DNA from: Acidovorax sp. GBBC 1281 | GTDB taxonomy: Bacteria; Pseudomonadota; Gammaproteobacteria; Burkholderiales; Burkholderiaceae_C | Assembly (NCBI RefSeq): GCF_028473645.1 | Contig: NZ_CP097269.1 | Coordinates: 3,862,001 to 3,926,000, forward strand | Reading direction: 5' to 3' | Length of the DNA stretch: 64,000 bases | Shown: positions 1-10,893 of the stretch, piece by piece | Layout of the letters: the number at the start of each line of letters is the position of its first letter | How positions within the stretch are numbered: the stretch's first letter is position 1 | Made by a program: the position numbers and the translations under genes | Notes under the pieces: model-generated | The model's database searches: none | What the model was told of the DNA's origin: nothing | The model's input: the letters and a program-made list of their open reading frames with translations, nothing else

Positions 1-1791
1 CGAGAGGCCGTCGAACAGCGCCACGCCCTGCGCGTTGGTCGTGCCCGTGGCCAGTTCGCGGCCGTTGCAGTCGGACACGCGCACCTTGGCGCCCGCCACC
101 ACCTGGCCCTTGTCCAGCGTGGTCACCCAGGCGGCCGAATTCTCGCGGCCGAGCTTGAAATGAACCCCCAGATTGGTCACCAGCGCCGAGGTGCGCACAT
201 ACATGGTGCGGCCTTCGCCGTGGCGCTCGTCCAGCAGCGACTTGCCGAGCAGCGGCGAGGCGATCTCCACCACATGGAAGCCCGTGGGCAGCGGAATGCC
301 CACCACCTCGAAGGGCCGCGGGTCGTTGTTGACCGGCTTGGGCAGGTCCAGCGTCTTCACGCCACCCTGGCCGGACAGCAGCGAGACCATGCGCGACTGC
401 ACGTACTCGCTGCTGTCGCTCTCCAGCGCAGCGGGCAGCGGGCCCTTCACGTCGCGGCGGGCGCTCTTGCGGCTCACGAGGTAGCCGTCGTAGCGGCGCA
501 CCTTGCGGTACCAGGCAATGATGTCGGCGTCGCTGCCGGGCTGCAGGGTGCTCACCTTGGCGGGCGCCGCGCCATCGGCGGGCTTGCCGGCGTCCAGGCC
601 CTGGACCTTGAGCGCGGCCTCGACGTTGCGCAAGGTCACGGGCAGCAAGGCGGGCTCCTTGGGGCCCTCCGCATAGCGCTCCACCACGCCGAATGGCGAG
701 GCAGCGAACTTGGCCAGGGGCGGCATGGCCCCCGTTCCCACCTTGAGCGGGAAGCTGTCGGCATTGCGCAGCGTGCGGCCCGAGGCGTCCTTGAAGTCCT
801 TGGGCAATTGCACCGTGAAGGCCGTCTGCGCCGTGAAGGGCGGGTCGAAGCGCACGCCGTTCACCACGGTGTCGCCATCGCCCTCACCGTCGATCCGGGG
901 CTTGAGCGTTTCCTTGTCCGAGCGCAGGCGCACCGCCTCGGCCAGCTTGCGCGGCACGGGTGCGTTGAACGACAGGAACATCGGGCGGATCGGCAGGCAG
1001 GCCGACTGGGCGTTCTCGCGCTCGCAGCGGAAATCGGCGGCGAAGGGCTCGCGCACCTTGTACTCGTAGCGCTTTTCGATGGTGTTGCCGACGCCGCTCG
1101 GCGTGGCCACGCCCTTGCCGAAGACGAGTTGCACCCGCCCGCCCGAGGTCAACCGCCGGTTGCAGGCCAGGGTGACGTATTTGAGCGGCTCCTTGGCGGC
1201 TGTCTTGTCCAGGCCCTGGGAGGCCAGCAGACCCTCGCGCTGGGCGCCTTCGATCAGGCGCACCGGAACCCGCTCGCCCACGCCATCGGCCACGCACCAG
1301 ACGTTGGCCTGCACGCTGGCCAGGGTCGCCGGGCCGTTCAACTGCAGCATGAAGAACTGCTCTTCGTCGATAGGCTGGTAGGTGCCGGGGCGGATGTTCT
1401 GGACGTACGGGCCGCCGGTATTGAATGCATAGCTCTTCGTGCCCGACAGCTCGGCGCCGGCGGCCGATTTGAACCCCGACTTCACCTGGGCCGTGCAGCG
1501 CACGCCGGGCGGCAGGTCGCCCTTGAAGTCGTAGACCCATTCGCGCTCGCTGGTCCAGCGGCCCGTGCCCTGGCCGGCTTCGGCGTCGGAGCAGCTCACG
1601 GAGAGCGGGGCCGGGGCCTTGGGGTCGCCGAAATTGACCGCCGGGCCATCGAACTTGGCCACCGCCTGCCGGACGCGGGACACCTCGCCCTGGGGCGAGA
1701 AGCTGATGATGGACAGGGCATGGGCCTGGGCGGCCGCGCCCAGGGCCAAGGCCAGCGCCAGGGCGCGGAAGGAATGCGTTGTTGTTGTCAT
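1..1791 (-). CDS. Bacterial alpha-2-macroglobulin family protein, N-terminal part (runs off left edge)
   Basis: An open minus-strand frame of 597 codons begins with ATG at 1791 and is still open at base 1, so only the N-terminal part is present. Residues 1-26 form a Sec signal peptide (MTTTTHSFRALALALALGAA, then AQAHA). The mature part starts LSIISFSPQGEVSRVRQAV, the usual opening of long bacterial alpha-2-macroglobulins (YfaS/YfhM type), and continues with macroglobulin-like beta domains (for example around GTYQPIDEEQFFMLQLNG). I see no lipobox Cys, so it is probably periplasmic or secreted rather than a lipoprotein. Known members trap proteases and normally exceed 1500 residues; the thioester/bait region would lie outside the window. 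Family call is from sequence character, not a search. Confidence 0.85.
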   Translation of the reverse strand, partial: MTTTTHSFRALALALALGAAAQAHALSIISFSPQGEVSRVRQAVAKFDGPAVNFGDPKAPAPLSVSCSDAEAGQGTGRWTSEREWVYDFKGDLPPGVRCTAQVKSGFKSAAGAELSGTKSYAFNTGGPYVQNIRPGTYQPIDEEQFFMLQLNGPATLASVQANVWCVADGVGERVPVRLIEGAQREGLLASQGLDKTAAKEPLKYVTLACNRRLTSGGRVQLVFGKGVATPSGVGNTIEKRYEYKVREPFAADFRCERENAQSACLPIRPMFLSFNAPVPRKLAEAVRLRSDKETLKPRIDGEGDGDTVVNGVRFDPPFTAQTAFTVQLPKDFKDASGRTLRNADSFPLKVGTGAMPPLAKFAASPFGVVERYAEGPKEPALLPVTLRNVEAALKVQGLDAGKPADGAAPAKVSTLQPGSDADIIAWYRKVRRYDGYLVSRKSARRDVKGPLPAALESDSSEYVQSRMVSLLSGQGGVKTLDLPKPVNNDPRPFEVVGIPLPTGFHVVEIASPLLGKSLLDERHGEGRTMYVRTSALVTNLGVHFKLGRENSAAWVTTLDKGQVVAGAKVRVSDCNGRELATGTTNAQGVALFDGLS

Positions 1792-1968
1792 GGCTTTTGC
1801 AAAAACGGCGACGGGCCCGGCCCAACGGACCGGCACCCTTTCGAACCCGGCAGCGTAGCCCATCGGCAGGCGGCGAACCACCAGCGCAGTGACGCAGTTG
1901 TAAATGGCCTACACCGCCCGGCCCCCTCGCTCCGTGAGAATGGTTTCAATTCCACCCCGGGCGCGCCC

Positions 1969-3357
1969 ATGCCACCCCCCTCCTCCACCCGCCGCTGGGA
2001 AATCGATGCCGTCCGGGGCCTGATGCTCGCCCTGATGACCGTCACGCACCTGCCCACCCGGCTCACGCAGCCGCTCGGTCAGCCGTTCGGCTTCGTCTCG
2101 GCGGCCGAGGGCTTCGTGCTGCTCTCGGCGTACATGGCCGGCATGGTCTACGGCCGGCTCGCCTGGCGGAAGACCGTGGCGGACATGCGCCAGGCCTTCT
2201 GGCGCCGTGCCCTCAAGATCTACGGCTGCCAGGCGGCCACGCTGCTTTTCCTGTTCACGGTGATCGCCTTCATCGGCATCCGCGTGGACGAGCCCGCCAT
2301 CAAGGGCATGATGACCTTCTACCTGCTGCACCCGCTGGAGGCCCTGGTGGGCGGGCTGCTGCTGGTGTACGAACCGCCGCTGCTGGACATCCTGCCGCTG
2401 TACGTGCTGTTCATGCTGGCCAGCCCCTGGCTGATGACGTTCGCGCTGCGCCGCGGCTGGGCGCCGATCATGGCCGGCAGCGTGCTGCTGTGGCTGCTGG
2501 CGCAGTTCGGGCTGTCGCGCTGGTTCTATGACGGCTTCGCGGCGGTGCTGCCCATGCCGATCCCCTTCACCGAAACCGGCGCCTTCGTGATGTGGAGCTG
2601 GCAGTTCCTGTGGGTGCTGGGCCTGTGGATGGGCGCGAGCCGAAACGACCCCGAGGCGCCGCCGTTCGAGTTCCCACGCTGGTCGCTGTGGGTGGCCGGC
2701 GCCATCGCCGTGGTGTGCATGGTGTGGCGGCATGTGGTCGGCCAGGTGCCGTTCGGAGACGCCAACCCGCAGCTCAACCTGTTGTTCGACAAATGGGCCC
2801 TGGGCCCGCTGCGCCTGATCGACCTGATGGCCCTCACGGCGCTGACCATCCGCTTCGGGCCGATGCTGGCGGCGAAGCTGCCGCGCCAGCACTGGCTGGA
2901 AACCCTGGGCGCGGCCTCGCTGCCGGTGTTCTGCGCCCATCTGGTGGTGGTGCTGCTCACCCTGGTGTTCATGGGGGCGGACTACGAGCGGCCCTGGCCG
3001 CAGGACATCGCCCTGCTGATCGCCTGTTTTGCCACCCTCTATGCCGTGGCCCGCGTGAGCCTGTGGGTGGACAAGCCGCCCAACGACGATGGTCGCCCGG
3101 TGCAGCCCGCACCCGATGCCGGCGGCGGCCCCTCAGCCGCGGGGGCCAGCGGCGCACTGCCGCCAGGCGGCGCCAGTGCCGGCCGGGACGACCCGAGCGG
3201 GTCTCAGCGCCCGGTGCTCACCCGCACCAGCGCGGGGTTGCCGGTGACTACCGTGGCGGCAGGCATGGCGGCCGTGGCGGTGGGCGAAGCGCCGCCCGCC
3301 CGCATCGCGGGGGCCGGCGCCACGAACGCGCCGATCACCGTGCGCCACAGGTCGTAG
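1969..3357 (+). CDS. OpgC-like multi-pass membrane protein (acyltransferase-3 type fold)
   Basis: 462 residues, ATG at 1969. The start RRWEIDAVRGLMLALMTVTH, followed by about ten hydrophobic segments, is characteristic of OpgC-domain proteins, inner-membrane enzymes that (in characterised members) succinylate periplasmic glucans. After the last membrane segment (around residue 370) there is an odd tail of about 90 residues rich in Gly, Ala and Pro. The last part of this tail is encoded opposite the 3' end of the convergent hydrolase gene, giving a 154-bp overlap. The tail may reflect loss of an earlier stop. Substrate is inferred from family only. Confidence 0.75.
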   Translation: MPPPSSTRRWEIDAVRGLMLALMTVTHLPTRLTQPLGQPFGFVSAAEGFVLLSAYMAGMVYGRLAWRKTVADMRQAFWRRALKIYGCQAATLLFLFTVIAFIGIRVDEPAIKGMMTFYLLHPLEALVGGLLLVYEPPLLDILPLYVLFMLASPWLMTFALRRGWAPIMAGSVLLWLLAQFGLSRWFYDGFAAVLPMPIPFTETGAFVMWSWQFLWVLGLWMGASRNDPEAPPFEFPRWSLWVAGAIAVVCMVWRHVVGQVPFGDANPQLNLLFDKWALGPLRLIDLMALTALTIRFGPMLAAKLPRQHWLETLGAASLPVFCAHLVVVLLTLVFMGADYERPWPQDIALLIACFATLYAVARVSLWVDKPPNDDGRPVQPAPDAGGGPSAAGASGALPPGGASAGRDDPSGSQRPVLTRTSAGLPVTTVAAGMAAVAVGEAPPARIAGAGATNAPITVRHRS

Positions 3358-4034
3358 CCGGCATCGTTCATGTGAAGGCGGTCGGGGCCGAAGAGCTCCG
3401 CCCGCGGCTGGCCGGAGGCATCGAGCATGGCCGAGAAGACGTCGATGTAGTCGCTGTTGGGCACCGTGCGCACGTACTGCGCCAGCAGGGCGTTGGCCTG
3501 CTGCATCTGGGGCATCAGCGCCACGCGCGAAGGGCTGGGCTTGATGGAGATGTAGCTGATGCGGGTGTCGGGAAGTTCGGTGCGTACCGTCTGCACGAAG
3601 GACCGGAAGCTCTCCAGGATCTGCTCGGGCGTGCGGCCCTCGGCCAGATCGTTGTCGCCTGCATAGACCATCACATGGCGCGGGCGGTACTGGAGCACCA
3701 GGTTTTTCACGAAATGGTTGCAGTCCGCCATGGTGGAGCCGCCGAAACCGCGGTTGATCACCACGGGCAACTGGCGGAAGTCCTCCGCCACGTCGGTCCA
3801 GAAACGAATGGTCGAGCTGCCGACGAAGAGGACGCCGCCGGCCTGCGGGAGGCGCTCTTTGTCCGCGGCGGCGAAGGCGTCCATGCTGGACTGCCAGCGC
3901 GCATAGGCCGAGGGCGACGTGGCAACCGCCGATGGAGCGGTAGAGTCGGCGGGGGTCGCCTGGGCGGCGAATCCCGCACAGGCCAGGGCCAGGGTCACAA
4001 GGGAACGCGTCGGGAAAGCCCGAAGAGAATGCAT
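3204..4034 (-). CDS. SGNH/GDSL-type hydrolase, exported
   Basis: 276 residues from the ATG at 4034, chosen because it places a signal peptide at the N terminus (MHSLRAFPTRSLVTLALACA, cleavage near AQA); a longer reading from 4094 would bury it. SGNH blocks are visible: nucleophile block VGSSTIRFW (Ser in GSS rather than GDS), Gly block NRGFGGST, Asn block YAGDND, and the catalytic Asp/His block DRLHMNDAGY near the C terminus. It probably acts as an esterase or lipase on an unknown periplasmic ester. Its 3' end overlaps the convergent OpgC-like gene. Confidence 0.85.
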   Translation of the reverse strand: MHSLRAFPTRSLVTLALACAGFAAQATPADSTAPSAVATSPSAYARWQSSMDAFAAADKERLPQAGGVLFVGSSTIRFWTDVAEDFRQLPVVINRGFGGSTMADCNHFVKNLVLQYRPRHVMVYAGDNDLAEGRTPEQILESFRSFVQTVRTELPDTRISYISIKPSPSRVALMPQMQQANALLAQYVRTVPNSDYIDVFSAMLDASGQPRAELFGPDRLHMNDAGYDLWRTVIGAFVAPAPAMRAGGASPTATAAMPAATVVTGNPALVRVSTGR

Positions 4035-4519
4035 GGCGACTCCAAAAAGGACTGCAGCGGCGTGTGAGCGATTGTGCTGGCCCGCGTTCCGCAAGCATAC
4101 AATTTTTACAAATTTACACCAACACCGACCGCCGGGTTTCCATCGACATGTCTTCCGCTTCCCAGGCCCCAGCGGGCCCCGTGCCGTTCTGGCACCGGCT
4201 CAACCAATTCTTCGCTTTCCCCCTGCAGCGCAAGCCGCTGTTCTACAGCACCGTGCTGGCCGTGTGCAGCATGCTGTACGGTGTGCTGTTCTTCCTGCCG
4301 GACGTGCTGGCCGTGCTGCTCATCGAGGTCGGCATCCTGCTGGCCGCGTCGCGCTACGGCTTCAAGGTGGTGGCGATGGGCTCGCGCGGCCTGCAGCGCG
4401 CCGAGGATTTCCCCGACCGGCTGGACGACGAGTGGACCGCCCTGCCCTGGAAGCTGTTCGGCATCCTGCTCGTGCAGGGCATCGTGGTGGGCTGGCTGCA
4501 GCGGGTCAGCACAGGCCTA

Positions 4520-5678
4520 GTGTCCTGTCCCGTTAATTCGCAGGCACGATAGCTGCATGGTTTCGGGCCATCCTTGAGGTGCCGCCATGCCCAATGCAAC
4601 GACCCGAACAGAAATTGCGCTTAGTGAAGTGGAGCGCGCGGAACTGACGTCCATGGCGCGATCACGTTCGCTGCCAGCGGCGTTGTCGCTCAGGGCGCGC
4701 ATCGTGCTGACTTGCGAAGGCACAGATAAAGCCAGCACCGCGGTTGCGCAGGCTCTGGGGATCAGTCGTAGCACTGTCACCAAGTGGCGCGGGCGCTATG
4801 CGCGCCATCGCATTGCAGGGCTTTACGACGAGTTGCGCCCGGGTCGCCCCCGCACGGTAGATGACGAGCGTGTTGCTGAGTTGATTACCAAGACGTTGCA
4901 CACCAAGCCTGCTGATGGGGGTACCCACTGGAGCACCCGCACGCTGGCCGCCGATACGGGCATCAGCAAGAGCACGGTGGCGCGCTATCTGCAGACCTTC
5001 AACCTCAAGCCGCACCGGGCCGACAGCTTCAAGCTGTCGACCGATCCGCTGTTCATCGAGAAGCTGCGCGACGTTGTGGGGCTGTACCTGAACCCACCTG
5101 ACAACGCGCTGGTGCTGTGCGTGGACGAGAAGAGCCAATGCCAAGCTTTGGAGCGTACGCAGCCGATGCTGCCAATGGGGTTTGGCTATGTCGAAGGTGT
5201 CACGCACGACTACGTGCGCCACGGCACCACCACCTTGTTCGCGGCCCTGAACGTGATGAATGGCCAAGTGATCGCGCAGTGCCGGCCCCGGCATCGTCAT
5301 CAAGAGTTCCTTGCCTTCCTGCGCGCCATCGACAAGGCAGTGCCCGACGAACTGGATGTGCACTGCATAGCTGATAACTACGCCAGCCACAAGCATCCAA
5401 AGGTGCGCGCTTGGTTGGCCGAGCGGCCTCGCTGGCACATGCACTTCGTTCCGACCTATTCAAGCTGGCTCAATCAGGTCGAGCGCTTCTTCTCGATCAT
5501 CACCACGCGGGCAATCCGCCGTGGCTCGTTCACCAGCGTGAAGGATCTGATCAACAAGATCGACACATTCATCGCGAATTACAACCAGTCCTGCCAGCCG
5601 TTTACTTGGACAGCTACAGCAGACTCCATCCTCGAAAAACTCGCCAGACTATGCGGGCGAATTAACGGGACAGGACAC
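4520..5678 (+). mobile_element. IS630-family insertion sequence, copy 1
   Basis: 1159 bp. Its ends carry a perfect 22-bp inverted repeat beginning GTGTCCTGTCCCGTTAATTC, and it is flanked by TA at 4518-4519 and 5679-5680. TA duplication and a single DDE transposase are hallmarks of the IS630 group. The rebuilt target is CTAG. Two further copies of the same length are at 55516-56674 and 57414-58572. Confidence 0.97.
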
Positions 5679-5681
5679 TAG
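4587..5681 (+). CDS. IS630-family DDE transposase (copy 1)
   Basis: 364 residues. An N-terminal helix-turn-helix region (about 45-75, QALGISRSTVTKWRGRYA) and a second one (about 118-140) bind the IS ends. The catalytic DDE residues appear as D180 (LCVDEKSQ), D263 (IADNYASHK) and E299 (NQVERFF). The C terminus GRINGTGH is encoded by the right inverted repeat. The TAG stop lies outside the element: TA is the duplicated target and G is the next host base. All three copies in the window encode the same protein, pointing to recent transposition. Confidence 0.97.
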   Translation: MPNATTRTEIALSEVERAELTSMARSRSLPAALSLRARIVLTCEGTDKASTAVAQALGISRSTVTKWRGRYARHRIAGLYDELRPGRPRTVDDERVAELITKTLHTKPADGGTHWSTRTLAADTGISKSTVARYLQTFNLKPHRADSFKLSTDPLFIEKLRDVVGLYLNPPDNALVLCVDEKSQCQALERTQPMLPMGFGYVEGVTHDYVRHGTTTLFAALNVMNGQVIAQCRPRHRHQEFLAFLRAIDKAVPDELDVHCIADNYASHKHPKVRAWLAERPRWHMHFVPTYSSWLNQVERFFSIITTRAIRRGSFTSVKDLINKIDTFIANYNQSCQPFTWTATADSILEKLARLCGRINGTGH

Positions 5682-6673
5682 CGGAACTCGCCTGGCTGGC
5701 CGTGAGCTTCCTGCTGCCGGCCACCATGATCCTGCTGGTGCAGACGGGCAGCCTGTTCGCGTCGCTGAACCCTGCCGCCGCCTGGGGCGTGGTGCGGATC
5801 ATCGGCTGGCCCTATGGTCTGCTGTGCTTTTTCCTGTTTTTGCTCAGCCAGGGCGCGGCCATCGCGCTGGCGCTGCTGATGCCGCTGTTCAAGGGCTGGC
5901 TGCTGCTGCCGCTGGGCAACTGGCTGTTCATCTATTTCGGCTGGGTGATGTGCAGCCTGCTGGGCTACGCCATGTACCAGAACCACGAGGCCTTCGGCAT
6001 CGACCTGCTGCCCGGCGGCGGGCTGGACGACGATGCCCCGCCCGACCGGCGCACGCCCCGGCAGATCGCGCAGGAGGCGACCGACGCGCTGGTGGCCCAG
6101 CAGATCACCGACGGCGACCTGGCCGGTGCCCTGGGCACGGCCTACGAAGACCAGCGCATGCATGGGGATGAATTGCCCGCCCAGCGCCGCTACCACCGCG
6201 TGCTGGCGCTGACCGACAAGACCGACACCCTGCTGCTGCATGCCCAGCGCTTCATCCCGCTGCTGCTGAACGCGGGCCAGACGACCGAGGCGCTCAAGGC
6301 GTTCCTCACCTGCCGCGAGCGCGACGCGCAGTTCGTGATCACCGACGCGGGCCACACCCTGGCCCTGGCCAACACCGCGTGGAACGGCGGCGATGCCAGG
6401 CAGGCCATCGCGCTGCTGGGCGGGTTCGACCGGCGCTTCAAGGGGCATGCGCTGGTGCCCAAGGCCTACGAACTGGTCGCGCGCGTGCTGCTGCAGGGCA
6501 TGAACCGCCCCGACATGGCCCTGAAGGTGCTCGCCACCCTGCAGGCGCGGCATGCGGACAGCCCCTCGGTGGCGGAGGTGCAATGGCTGCTGCGCGCCCA
6601 TTTGCCGCAGCCGGCGGCAGGCGGCGAAGCGCCCTCCACGCCTTGAGGCGACGCAGGCAGGCGCCATCGATTT

Positions 6674-6692
6674 GCTACTGAATTAATAGCAA
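6674..6692 (+). repeat. Dispersed 19-nt palindromic repeat, copy A (intergenic)
   Basis: GCTACTGAATTAATAGCAA, lying between the 3' ends of the interrupted membrane protein gene and the rhomboid gene. Related 19-mers occur at 12774, 27578, 32269, 42619 and 48894. The inner part is an imperfect palindrome (GCTA...TAGC). Confidence 0.65.
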
Positions 6693-6764
6693 TACGCCCT
6701 AGTACTGATTGTGCTGGAACGGGTTTTTACTTCAAATCCAGGGTTGCCTGGCAGGCGGCCCGCC

Positions 6765-8240
6765 CTACCGGCCTTCGAGCAGCCGCAGCGGCGCGCTGCC
6801 GGGTGCCAGTTGCTGCAACTGCGGCAGCCAAGCCATGGCCTGCTCGCGCCGCCCGGACTGCAGCAGCGCCGTGACCAGCATGCCCACCAGTTCGCCCAGC
6901 GCCGCATGCTGCGGCGCGGTGCGGTGCAGGGCCGTGAGCAGCTTCTCGGCGTCGCTCCACTGCCCCGCGCGCACGAAGCGGCGCGCCAGGCCTGCCATGT
7001 CGTCGGGCACCAGGCGGGCGCTGGGCCGGGCGTTGTCCAGGTAGGTGCGGTAGCTGGCGTGCTGGAAGTCCAGCGTGGCGGCGTCCTGCCCCGGCAGCCG
7101 GAAGATGCGGCGGGCGGCGCGGTGAAAATCCTCGCCCGCCGGCCACAGGCTGGCGGTCTTGAACCAGGCGCTCAGCACCGGCACATCGCGCGGGCGCAAC
7201 TGCGCCGCCGCCCGCCACTGCACCAGGGCGCGCTCGAACTGCATCGCCTGGGCCGACTGCCGGGCCTGGGCCACGTGGGCATCGAAGCCGTCGTCCGGCG
7301 CGGCGGGCGCCTCGGGCGGCGGTGCCTCGATCGCCTTGCGCCGCACCAGACCGGCGCCCCACATCAGCGCGGCGCCCGTCAGCAGCCCGCCCAGGTGGGC
7401 CATGTAGGCCACGCCCCGGCCGCTGAGCCAGTGCTGCAGCAACTCGTTGGCGATCCACGCCGGCAACAGCAGCAGCGCGGGCGCGGTGACGTAGTTGAAA
7501 TAAAAGAACAGCTGGTAGAAGAATCGCACGCGGCGCAGCCGGTACAGCACCGCGTACATGCCCATGAGGGCCGACACCGCACCGGACGCCCCCAGGCCGT
7601 AGCTGCCTTGGCCTGCATACGCCCACCCGGCCATCAGCGAACCGCCCACGGCCCCCAGCAGGTAGAAGGCCAGGTACCGCCACCGCCCCAGGGCCAGCTC
7701 GACCGAAAAGCCGAACAGGAACAAGAACACCATGTTGCCCAGCAGGTGGCCCGTGCTGGCATGCAGGAAAGCGGCGGTGATCCAGGTCACGGGCCGCGGG
7801 GGCGCGTCCTTTTCGTAGCTCTGCGCCCAGCGGCGGGTGAAGGGCTCGGGCAGCGCCGCCTCATACCGGGCGCGGGCGGCCTTCCAGTCGGCGTACTGCG
7901 GGTCGTCCGCGCGCACGACCAGGCCGGCGTGCAGGCGCTTTTGAAAGCCCTCCTCGTGCTCCATCCACCGCAGCAGCGCGTGCTCCCGGTGCGCTGCCAG
8001 CATGCGCCGCGCCTGCTCGGCATCGCGGTGGCCGGCGTCCTTGAGCCACTGCACGAAAGGCGGCAGTTCGATGCCGGGCAAGGGACTGTCCAGATAGACC
8101 TGCGCCGCCCGGTCCACGGCCTTGGCCTCCCAGCGCTGCGGGCCCCAGAAGACCAGCAGGTTCACCACAATGATCAGCACCGTCATCCATGGCGGGTTGC
8201 GCCAGGTGGGGCGGTTGTCCAGCGGGATGGCATAGAACAT
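6765..8240 (-). CDS. Rhomboid-family intramembrane serine protease with C-terminal helical domain
   Basis: 491 residues starting MFYAIPLDNRPTWRNPPWMT. The rhomboid core is clear: HLLGNMVFLFLFG (conserved His/Asn helix), the catalytic Ser in YGLGASGAVSALMGMY, and the partner His in YMAHLGGLLTGAAL. Rhomboids cut substrate transmembrane helices within the inner membrane. The segment before the core (about residues 40-150) is a long insertion. After the last membrane helix there are about 170 soluble residues of paired helices resembling tetratricopeptide repeats (QFERALVQWRAAAQLRPRD), perhaps for substrate or partner binding. The substrate is unknown. Confidence 0.88.
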   Translation of the reverse strand: MFYAIPLDNRPTWRNPPWMTVLIIVVNLLVFWGPQRWEAKAVDRAAQVYLDSPLPGIELPPFVQWLKDAGHRDAEQARRMLAAHREHALLRWMEHEEGFQKRLHAGLVVRADDPQYADWKAARARYEAALPEPFTRRWAQSYEKDAPPRPVTWITAAFLHASTGHLLGNMVFLFLFGFSVELALGRWRYLAFYLLGAVGGSLMAGWAYAGQGSYGLGASGAVSALMGMYAVLYRLRRVRFFYQLFFYFNYVTAPALLLLPAWIANELLQHWLSGRGVAYMAHLGGLLTGAALMWGAGLVRRKAIEAPPPEAPAAPDDGFDAHVAQARQSAQAMQFERALVQWRAAAQLRPRDVPVLSAWFKTASLWPAGEDFHRAARRIFRLPGQDAATLDFQHASYRTYLDNARPSARLVPDDMAGLARRFVRAGQWSDAEKLLTALHRTAPQHAALGELVGMLVTALLQSGRREQAMAWLPQLQQLAPGSAPLRLLEGR

Positions 8241-8323
8241 GGCGGGCCTGCGTCACCTCAAGACAGGCAACGCCGGGCCCCGCGGGCCGGCCTGCGGCGC
8301 CGCGGCAGGAAAGCACGCAACCC

Positions 8324-9328
8324 TCACTGGGGCACGAAGCCGCTGCGCTGGATGATGCGCGTCCAGGCCTGGGTGTAGGCCTGCTGGCGCGCCGCCAGCT
8401 GCTGGGGTGTCATCGACGCCACCGTGAGCCCCAGGGCCGTGAGTTGGCGGTTCACATCGGGTTGGGCGACCACTTTGGCCAGCGCCTGCGAGAAACGGGT
8501 GACGAACGCGCCCGGCGTACCGGTGGGCGCATAGAAGCCATAGTAGGGCAGGTCCTCGAAGCCTTTCAGCCCCAGCTCGTCGAACGTGGGCACGTCCGGC
8601 AGCGCGGCTTGGCGCTGGGTGCCCAGCACGGCCAGCACGCGCACCTTGCCGCCCTTGTGGTTCTCGATGAAGTCCTGCACCGAGGCCACCCCGGCGGGAA
8701 TCTGGTTGCCCAGCATGTCGGCGATCATGGGCGCGCTGCCCCGATACGGCGCCGCCACCAGGTCGATGCGGTACTTCTCGCCGATGAGCTTGACCAGAAA
8801 CTCCGGCGTGGAGGCCGGGGCCGGGATGCCCACCGCGCCCTTGCCCCCGCCCTGGGTGGTGACCCACTGCACGTAGTCGTTGAACGACCTGGCCGGCGAC
8901 GCGCCGGACACGGCAAAGGCATTCACGAAGGTGGCCACGCCGCCGACCGGCACGAAGTCGTGCACCGGGTCGTAGCCCGGGTGCTTGACCACCTGCGGCA
9001 GGATGGAGATGGTGTGGTCGTGCGACAGGAACACGGTGTGCCCGTCGGCCGGCGCGGCCTTGAGGGCCTGGGCGGCGATCTGCCCGCCCGCGCCGGGGCG
9101 GTTGTCCACCACCACCGGAGCGCCCAGCTCGTCCTTGAGCTTGTCGGACAGCAGCCGCGCGATCGCGTCGGTGCCCCCGCCCGGCGGAAAGCCCACCAGG
9201 ATGCGGATCGGCGGGCCGGCCGGCGGCGTCTGGGCCGAAGCCACGGCGGCGACCGCCGTGGCTTCGGCCCAGACCGCGGCGCGGGCCATGCGCAAGACCC
9301 AGTGGCGGCGCGAGGAAGAACGATGCAT
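8324..9328 (-). CDS. Bug-type (TTT family) periplasmic solute receptor
   Basis: 334 residues. A hydrophobic export signal (ending VAAVASAQT) is followed by the typical receptor start IRILVGFPPGGGTDAIARLL and the ligand-loop region VVVDNRPGAGGQIAAQALK. The family binds carboxylates and related small molecules; many copies are orphans without a transporter beside them, as here. The translated start may be the internal Met of MARAAVWAEATAV, which gives a more usual signal length. The ligand cannot be told from sequence. Confidence 0.9.
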   Translation of the reverse strand: MHRSSSRRHWVLRMARAAVWAEATAVAAVASAQTPPAGPPIRILVGFPPGGGTDAIARLLSDKLKDELGAPVVVDNRPGAGGQIAAQALKAAPADGHTVFLSHDHTISILPQVVKHPGYDPVHDFVPVGGVATFVNAFAVSGASPARSFNDYVQWVTTQGGGKGAVGIPAPASTPEFLVKLIGEKYRIDLVAAPYRGSAPMIADMLGNQIPAGVASVQDFIENHKGGKVRVLAVLGTQRQAALPDVPTFDELGLKGFEDLPYYGFYAPTGTPGAFVTRFSQALAKVVAQPDVNRQLTALGLTVASMTPQQLAARQQAYTQAWTRIIQRSGFVPQ

Positions 9329-9373
9329 GGTGGGCTCCGTGAAAGTGTGCGGACGGGGGGAGGTGAGCAGCGA

Positions 9374-10843
<1,470 letters not shown>

Positions 10844-10893
10844 GGAGGGCAATAATCCGGTGGTTCAGACACCCGGAACACCCGGATGCCGCA

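Larger units (their letters stand above)
4148..6646 (+). pseudogene. Membrane protein gene split by an IS630-family insertion
   Basis: The first part (4148-4519, MSSASQAPAGPVPFWHRLNQ onward, with two hydrophobic segments) ends inside the IS. The second part (5681-6646) continues in the same frame as AELAWLAVSFLLPATMILLV and so on. Removing bases 4520-5680 (the IS plus one TA) gives one open frame of 445 residues: an N-terminal multi-pass region, then a soluble alpha-helical C-terminal half that resembles tetratricopeptide-like helices (LLHAQRFIPLLLNAGQTTEA). Exact restoration of frame shows this was one gene recently. The downstream half has a possible GTG start at 5702 but is probably not functional. 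The function of the intact protein is unknown to me. Confidence 0.85.

Noticed and set aside
160..1968. Very long plus-strand frame leading into the OpgC-like protein
   Set aside because: It is antisense to the alpha-2-macroglobulin gene; only the part from the ATG at 1969 has the character of a membrane protein.
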